Shown here piece after piece: positions 57,577-64,000 of a DNA stretch of 64,000 bases (position 1 is the first letter of the stretch; each line of letters opens with the position of its first letter). The stretch comes from Cyclospora cayetanensis. Lineage: Eukaryota > Apicomplexa > Conoidasida > Eucoccidiorida > Eimeriidae. The stretch lies in contig NW_020312104.1 in NCBI RefSeq assembly GCF_002999335.1, positions 1-64,000 of the forward strand, written 5' to 3'. Both the position numbers and the translations under genes were made by a program. The notes below the pieces were generated by a model that worked only from the letters and a program-made list of their open reading frames with translations, had not been told where the DNA came from and did no database searches.

Positions 57577-60500
57577 ATGGCTCTTGCAGTGGAACAGCAA
57601 GAGGAGCAGCTGCGGGATCTGCAGCGGCGCTACTGCACTATGGGTCAGATAATTCTGTGTATCTCCTGTCATATACCCCTACCTATGTCCACCGCTCCTC
57701 CTGTTGGTCTTTTCCTTTGCCTGTGCATGTACCTCCTTGGTCTTGTTCTCTCTTTCCTCAGTGCACTAAGAATACCTCTACAATTGTTGTGGGCTTTTGG
57801 TCCTCTCCTTTAGCTTGCCTGTTCTCCGTCCTTCAACGAGTTTCCGCCAGCCTGTCTTCTGCTCTCCTCGTGTAGTACCTCCTATTTTGTTGTGTTTGAG
57901 TACTGCACCTTGATGCCTCTTCCCAAGCCATGCGTCGCAGACCAAGCCTCCTTATGCCATTCGTCGTCTTGTACCTCCAATGCGCCCTGTGTCCGTATGC
58001 TCCACTCTCCGAGGCGTATGCGAAAGGCTTTGTGCCCTGCTCTCAGTCCTGTTCTTGCCTGTATATATATATATATGTCCTGTGCAACACGTCATTGTTC
58101 CCGTTTCTTGGTATATATCTGCCCCCCTTTGTTTGCTTCGAGAGGCTGTGTCGGCTGGTCCTTGCTATGGAGAGTGCCACTACCACTTGTCTCTTCCAAG
58201 CACAGAGGTGCATTGAGACACTGTTCATGCTAGTGCTGGCCTTGTTACTGCACTTGTTCTGGGCTCAGAGGCGGAGCATCACGCCAACGTGAAAGCCATG
58301 CAACGCAACATGCAGGCGAACAGCTCTTCGTTGTTGCAGCTGAAAGCAGAGAACGCTGATTTGCTGCAGCATCTCAAAGACCTAAAATCTCAACGGGTCC
58401 TACCAGCTCCTCAGCATATCGAAAGAAAGGTTAGCAGCAGATGCTTGTTTGGGCAGCGTGCCCCAGCACAGCATCTGGCAAGTTAGGCAAAGGGCCTTTG
58501 GCTAGTGCTGTGATGTGCTTGGATGCCTGACGGACAGCTTACCTGCAGCAGGCAGGCGCGCATGAAGTTGCTTTTCTCAGGACCTTCTCACTTTTCCACC
58601 CGCTAGTGCGGTTTCTTACTAATGCTGGTGTGAAACGCATGCACAGAATGAGGAGGTGGCACGTCTTAGGACGCAACTGGACAGGCAGAGAAACCAAAAT
58701 GCGAAACACCGCCAGCGCCTGGATCAGATGCAAGACAAGCTGAAGGGTTAGAAGCCAGCGATTTACGCTCAATGCTTGCGAATACGGTTGAGCGTTTTCG
58801 ACCTAGCGGAAGGTCTTACCCGGTGTAACCCTGCATGTTTCGGCTGTCATGACACTTAGAACGCACCGCGGGGCACGTAGGTGGCACCATGGGGCACAGC
58901 TTGGGGCTTTCCGGAGTCTGCGGCTAAGGCTTTTGTTGTGAAAACTAAGGGTTTAGACTTTGAGTCTTTTATCCTCTAGAGTTGGAGCTAGCTGCTACTA
59001 AGCCTTGCACAGAGGATTCTCCTGCGATTCGCTCCATGCGGGCTATTGAAGGCCGCTTAGATCAGGAAAGTAGCAACAGAAGCACGTATTTGTAGAGCCT
59101 CCATTTAGACTGTTTTTCTTGCGTACGCTACGCTGTTCGGTGTCTGAGCTGCTTTCCATTTGACACTGTGAGTCGAGGGCAGGCTCTCCTTTCTCACTTA
59201 CAGGAGAAATCCTACCTCCACTGCTGCGAGCGCCTGAGTCCTTACGGTGCTGCTACTGCAGGCCTTGATAGAGCTTAATGAAGCTTATTCCGTTCGCGCC
59301 ACGTATGAGCAAATCGCTCGTAGATTGAAGAAGGAAAGAATTGGGCTGTACAAACACCTGGAAGCACTTGAAGAGAACCTAAAGGTCACTCTCTGGGGCT
59401 GCTGATGATTCGGATGTGCCTGCGTTTGCTAATAATTGCCATGTGGTTGCGATCGTGGCTTTTGGCTTCTGCGGCAAATTGGTCTCTTCCTGCCGTTCTC
59501 ACCACTGCTCCCAGAGGGAGGCACAGTATCGCAAGTAACCTGCCCAGGGAGTTGCAAAAACTACACGTGGCCAAAAGAGCAAGAACTGGGCGGTCTGCAA
59601 GCAGAAGAATCTTTAAGTCACAGGCTGAGACCGTATGCACTCTCTGCAGGAGAAAAAACAAGAGCAAGAAAACCTTCTGGGCGTCTGTCATGATGCCGCG
59701 CACGCAAACGAATTGGCGCAAGTAAACACTCTCGACAGCAGCAATTAGAGGCCAGAATGATACCAAAGGCGGTAGAATGCACAGCATGCACATGAATAGG
59801 GATATTGTTTTGCACAAGGGCCCTTCTCGCAGTGAGCAGACACAACACTCCTCTTGATGTGCGTGTTGGGGCATTCGATTGACACGTACTTGCAGGCAGA
59901 GCTTCATCGCTTGTCCAAGGCCCTGGAAAGCGACAGGCAGAAAAGAGGGGCCGAGGTTAAGGAAAAGCATACGGTCATAAGGCAGTGGCTACAAAGTGGA
60001 AAAAGGTCTGTAAACTCTAGATGCCATGCTTAAAAATGCTATCGTAAGCCCCTTGCGTTCGCCGCTGCTTAATGCGCATTTCCCAACTCCAAGCTCATAT
60101 AGAGCATCCCCAAAGACTCATTCACATGCACTATGTGAGTGCTGGGACAGCTAGATAGCAAGCTGCTAGCCCCTATGGATCAGGGTGCGCCATGCTGCAG
60201 GATGCGAGAAGCAGCTTGCCAAGAGGCAGCAGCCCGATCAGGTAAAAGCCTATGGAATTTTTGTAGAAGAAGACACTACCCTGGATTAGCTGGCCGCTCT
60301 CTAGCTGCTGATAGCGACGAGGAATACGCTTCCGCCGCGAACGATAGGAAGGATGGTTCAGTTGCTGCTTCGATGATCACCGTCACTACCATGGCACAGT
60401 ACAAGCATGCGCATTGTGGGCATCTAAGGTGTTTCCCCAGTGTTGTGGTATTCTACCACGTCTCTTTGGATTGCAGCTATAGCAGCTACATCATCGGCAG

Positions 60501-61603
60501 CGGGATCTCTTCTCCCTTTGGAGAGCCCACGAGACAGCGCCGAGGCAGAGGCTTATGAAGATGCGTTGCGGCGCCTTAAAGAGGCCACGGGCGTTTCTGA
60601 TGCAAACGATATTATTGAGCACTTCCTTTCCCAAAACCACATATACCAGCAGCTCTTGGCTTTTGCCCAGAGGGTACGTACTCTCTGATGCCTCTGCTGG
60701 TGCTCGGTATACTGCAGTTGTGCTGGAGCAAGCACTAGTGCTAAGGAGAGTTGCTCGTGTTTACGCTTCGGCGGGAAAACCTGCGGGGGTTATATGTGGC
60801 AGCGGAGCTCCTCTTTTGTTGTGGCTGCAGCACCAATCCAAACTACAACAGCTGCAAGAGCAGAAGCGTCTCTACTCCCAGCTGGTGAATGCGCCCCGAC
60901 AACGTAGCCCAGAACCCACACACTCTAGCCCGCTTTTAATCGCGGAAATATGCAGCTGCACTGTTAGTGCAGCTGCTGGTGCTCCCCGTGGCTTAGCACT
61001 GCGGAGCAATGCTAGTACAGCGCCGTGATAGCTTTCACATCCATCGCTATCGCTGCTTTTGTTAAATTAGACACTGCTGGGTTTGTGATGGCACTGTTTC
61101 CGTGTCCGCTGTTGCTGCTCCGGCTACTTTTGCTACTGTAGGTGGAAGAACGCCGGTTTGCCTCTCTCTCTTCAGGGATTGTGTTAGGGGGCGGGCCGCC
61201 CCCTGAGGTGGCAGAGGCGAAACTTACCGCAGCTAAGCAGCTGCTGCAAAGCCAGCAGCAAGCACACTACAGGACGCAGCACCTACTTTCAGAGCTACAG
61301 ACGGGGGTTATACCCTTGATCAAAAAGTTGGCTAGGGCCAAAGAACAGGTGGACTTTATGGCAGAACCTGATGCCTTGTTTTTGCCACTGCCTTTGCCCT
61401 TTCGCATACATGAGGCTACCCCGACCGCCGTAGCTCCTGCAGTAAGGTATCGACGGTCTAGGACACTAACGTGCGTGTCTGCTGTGCCACAGTTCCAGTG
61501 GCTGCCTTCGCTTGAGGAGGGCGCTCCGTTGTGTGAGCTCTTCTCATTTTGCTGCACTGCTACCAGGGCTTTAGTAGAAGCAACAGTGAGTTGGCAGCAC
61601 TAG
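57577..61603 (+). CDS. CCDC151/ODA10-like outer dynein arm docking coiled-coil protein
   Basis: In flagellates this family attaches outer dynein arms to axonemal doublets. About twelve exons, phases consistent: 57577-57643, 58269-58429, 58647-58746, 58980-59065, 59262-59384, 59650-59721, 59896-60005, 60201-60241, 60477-60673, 60831-60884, 61142-61441 and 61493-61603, about 473 residues, nearly all heptad-type coiled coil. Signatures: IRSMRAIEGRLDQ, then ELNEAYSVRATYEQIARRLK with KERIGLYKHLEALEENLK, DAAHANELAQ, and EATGVSDANDIIEHFLSQN, the last a hallmark of this family. The exon 4/5 join is ambiguous: CAG/GAAAGT to GCAG/GCC keeps family spacing but lacks a GT donor; GAAA/GTAGCA to TGATAG/AGC is canonical and two residues shorter. 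No Gln runs. Expected only in the flagellated microgamete. The C-terminal exon is the least certain. Confidence 0.85.
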
Positions 61604-62715
61604 CCGTGCTAAGGGCCGGTTGAGCTAGCAGCTGTAGCGCTAGCGGCCGGTTGCGTGTGGGATGAGCGATGGCGAGATGTTCAGAGCAGCAGCAAAGCAT
61701 GGAGACCTGCTGGGTTATGCGCGTTCGCAGAAGGCAAGCGAAGATAGAGCAGCAACGGAGGACACACCATCGATGGAAAGCGGGAACCAGCAGAAGGAAC
61801 CAGAGGCTAGCTGCCGAGAAAAAAGCGCTGATAATGCTGCAGCTGCAGCAACCGACACAATCGCTGCAGTAGCACCAGCGGATGGGGTATTGGCTGTGGA
61901 ACCGGAAGAAGAGCAAGCAACACTACGACCAGAACCCGCAGCACAAGAAGCCCCTGGATGTGCACTTGCGAAACAAGACGATAGAGGAGAGAAGGTTCTG
62001 CCCTGAGTGCCCACGTGGTGCTGTAGCAGCACAGGATGGCGGGCGCTGAATGACGTCGGCAACAGGAGCGACAAGGCACTCACAGAGGCATCCAGCTCCC
62101 GGAAAAACTAGAGCAACCACTTCAGATGCTACGCGACAGAGGCTGTCGCGTCTTTGCTTCCTAAGAGTTAAGCATTCGGCTGACAGCCCGCAGCAGCAGC
62201 ACAGCTAAGAACGCCACTCATTTTCTCATTCTCCTCTCTAACAGAGCCTCTCTATCTGCTCAGTTTCCCTGGATGCCACCAAAGTCTACTCTTGCCTCTG
62301 GGGCTGCGGTAAAAGCTATCTGCTCCTCCTTTAAGCACAAGCTGCAGCAAGAGGCGCAGCAATGTACAACAAGCCGAGGCTGTGGCTGTTTCCGCGGTAG
62401 CTGGTCTGCATAGTACCTAATGCACAAATAGCCCCGCGAGGTGGCCTAGTGAAAACACCCAAGGTTTCTTATGACCTTTCTCTAGGAATGCAATACCTGT
62501 GAACTGTAACATACGGCACGCCACCTGAAAGGGGTGCTGCTCCCTCTGGCTTCTGCACGCCTGTGCTCCACCTCTGGTTGCTGCAGTGCGGTGCTCATGC
62601 CACACTGTTGCCACGAAGAAGTACACAACCAGCAGCCCCTGCTGCTTGTAGTGCATCACAGTAAAGTTGGCTACCTGGAAGTCCCCAAAATGAGAGATTT
62701 CCACAGTCGTGTTCC
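61604..62715. other. convergent spacer with an unassigned ORF
   Basis: A 114-codon plus ORF (61662-62006; MSDGEMFRAAAKHGDLLGYA, then Ala/Glu-rich) could be a further exon of the dynein-docking gene or a separate small gene; I could not connect it. The rest shows no coding pattern. Confidence 0.35.
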
Positions 62716-64000
62716 CTAGGTAGACGCCGTTGCAGCCGAGGCATGAGTATCTTCACACTGTCTCTTCTCCTGCTCCTGCTCACGTTCCCAGTTCTCCTGA
62801 GGGTGTAGCTGCTGCTCGACGGGTTGCCGGAGATGCTCGGGCTGCTGCCTCAGCTGATCATCTTCACGGCAAACCATTGAATCCGTTTGCATGCGCTGCA
62901 CCGATCCCGCCTCTTGCCGTTGGTTTTCCTGTTGCGGCTGCTGTTGCTGTTGCTGCCAGTGATGTGCATGACTGTATATGTGGCAGAATTCGACGCCAAG
63001 GTCGACGCTTTGCAGAAGGCTTTGCATGCATCCACCACTGGATGCTTTTTGCGGCGCGTCTTGCTTGCGCATGCACTGCACCTGCGCCCTACTGCTGCAG
63101 GCAGTTGTTTTAGCACTAGAGGTGTCGCTCGAGATTCTTCCAGTTCCCAGCAGTTCTTTGCTGGTCTTGTGGACGATCCCGCTGTTGATCTGTGCTCCTT
63201 TGCCTGCCTCTTCTGTTGCCGCTTCCTCGAACGCTGCTGGTGGCACGGCTCCTTGCTGGCCTTTAGACTCGCCTTCAGCTAATACATCTTGCTGTGCAGC
63301 TACAGGCGCCGCAGCAACGGCAGCAGCAGCACAGGCTTGTTTCTGCAAGGCCTCCTCGCATCGCATGTACTCAAGCACTAGCCACCTACAGCATCAACAG
63401 TCCGCACAGCCACGAAGGCCCACGCAAGCAAGCGTATACATATATATGTACATATATATATATATATTCTTATACACCGGACAACTGCAGTATCTCATCA
63501 CGGCTGCTTGATATGCAAACATCGCATAAGCGGCCATCAGCCGCCGCTAGAGTGTTAGTAGTGAGTACCAGCGAGAGCAGCTGCTTCTCGCAGAAGACGA
63601 CGCAGCTGACCTAAAGGCATCGGCTCTTCCCAAATCAAAAAGCTCCTCCATGGCTTTTGGCGCTGCCGGTTCAAGTGCCATCTGCAGCAGCTCCTGCGTG
63701 TTGCTTCTCAACTGCAGGAGAGTCGCGCCGCAACAGCAGCCGCAACTCTCACACTCGTCTTTACAGGATGCGGTGCTGCCCCTAGACATATCCGGGAGCA
63801 AGTGCTGGCCAGCCACAGCCACAAGTCCAGTGCCAAAGGCCTCATCTAATGGATCACAATAATAGTAGGTCAGCTGCGGGGGAGGGCAAAGAAGGCCTAG
63901 GGGGGAGCAACGCGGACACGAGGCTGCTGCAGCTTCTGCTGCAGCAGCTGCGGCTGCCTGTTGCTCTTGCTGCTGCAGCTGCTTGCTGCGCGCCTCCCCC
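62716..64000 (-). CDS. hypothetical protein, 5' part beyond the right edge
   Basis: Two exons in phase: the part of an exon from the window edge to 63611, and 63385-62716. They join by a GT-AG intron (AG/GTCAGC donor) that contains a TA-repeat. At least 352 residues are visible. Exon A runs from a Gln/Ala tract into Cys-containing sequence (SCPRCSPLGLLCPPPQLTYY, then YCDPLDEAFGTGL) and SCKDECESCGCCC, which may be a metal-binding patch, then a helical MEELFDLGRADAF. Exon B starts WLVLEYMRCEEALQKQ and becomes Ala-, Gln- and Glu-rich (EREQEQEKRQ) to the stop at 62716. No family recognised. Confidence 0.6.
63436..63469. repeat. TA/CATATA microsatellite in an intron
   Basis: Alternating TATACATATATATGTACATATATATATATATA lies within the 225-nt intron of the right-edge minus-strand gene. 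A similar shorter TA run is in intron 1 of the dynein-docking gene (about 58063-58076). Confidence 0.9.

Noticed and set aside
58921..58960. AAGGGTTTAGACTTTGAG resembling telomeric TTTAGGG
   Set aside because: A single partial unit, not a tandem array.

Overview
The window is nuclear DNA of a coccidian apicomplexan, most likely an Eimeria species or a close relative such as Cyclospora. The evidence is intron-rich genes on both strands, short GT-AG introns (about 40-160 nt), exons crowded with CAG/CAA/GCA trinucleotide runs that encode poly-Gln, poly-Ala and poly-Ser tracts, a decayed Ty3/gypsy polyprotein, and a flagellar outer-arm-dynein docking gene (these parasites have flagellated microgametes). 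The species is inferred, not shown. No operon, CRISPR array, rRNA or tRNA gene was found.

Layout. 1-5.5 kb: a small secreted-type ORF (-), a three-exon gene with a POLD3-like C-terminal PIP motif (+), then gene-poor DNA. 5.5-11.4 kb: an eight-exon RAP-domain protein (-) whose RAP domain is split by an intron. 12.1-18.2 kb: a Rad4/XPC DNA-damage recognition protein (+), with transglutaminase-like and beta-hairpin domains spread over about seven exons. 18.6-23.9 kb: an Aurora-like kinase with a very long Gln-rich tail (-). 24-28 kb: no recognised gene. 28.2-30.3 kb: V-type ATPase subunit D, eight exons, complete (-). 30.3-37.6 kb: repeat-poor DNA with a degenerate Ty3/gypsy element and unusual inverted repeats. 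37.7-38.6 kb: SNU13, three exons (+). 39.7-42.4 kb: an unidentified, probably nuclear protein (-). 43.1-49.5 kb: a Gemin5-like WD40/TPR protein (+). 49.5-52.3 kb: unidentified low-repeat sequence. 52.4-53.1 kb: a Sec66/Sec71-like ER translocon subunit (+). 55.0-55.9 kb: an Ala-rich hypothetical protein (-). 57.6-61.6 kb: a coiled-coil CCDC151/ODA10-type dynein docking protein, about twelve exons (+). 62.7-64 kb: a partial gene entering from the right edge (-).

The genes are individual housekeeping or cell-biology loci, not one pathway: mitochondrial RNA biology (RAP), DNA repair and replication (XPC, PIP-box protein), mitosis (kinase), RNP assembly and splicing (SNU13, Gemin5-like), proton pumping (V-ATPase D), ER import (Sec66) and flagellar motility (CCDC151-like). 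Neighbours are often divergent (RAP/XPC 705 bp apart; unknown nuclear protein/Gemin5-like 683 bp apart), which suggests shared promoter regions, or convergent. Exon boundaries were read by eye from splice motifs, reading phase and family conservation. Where phases match they are given exactly; otherwise they are marked approximate.
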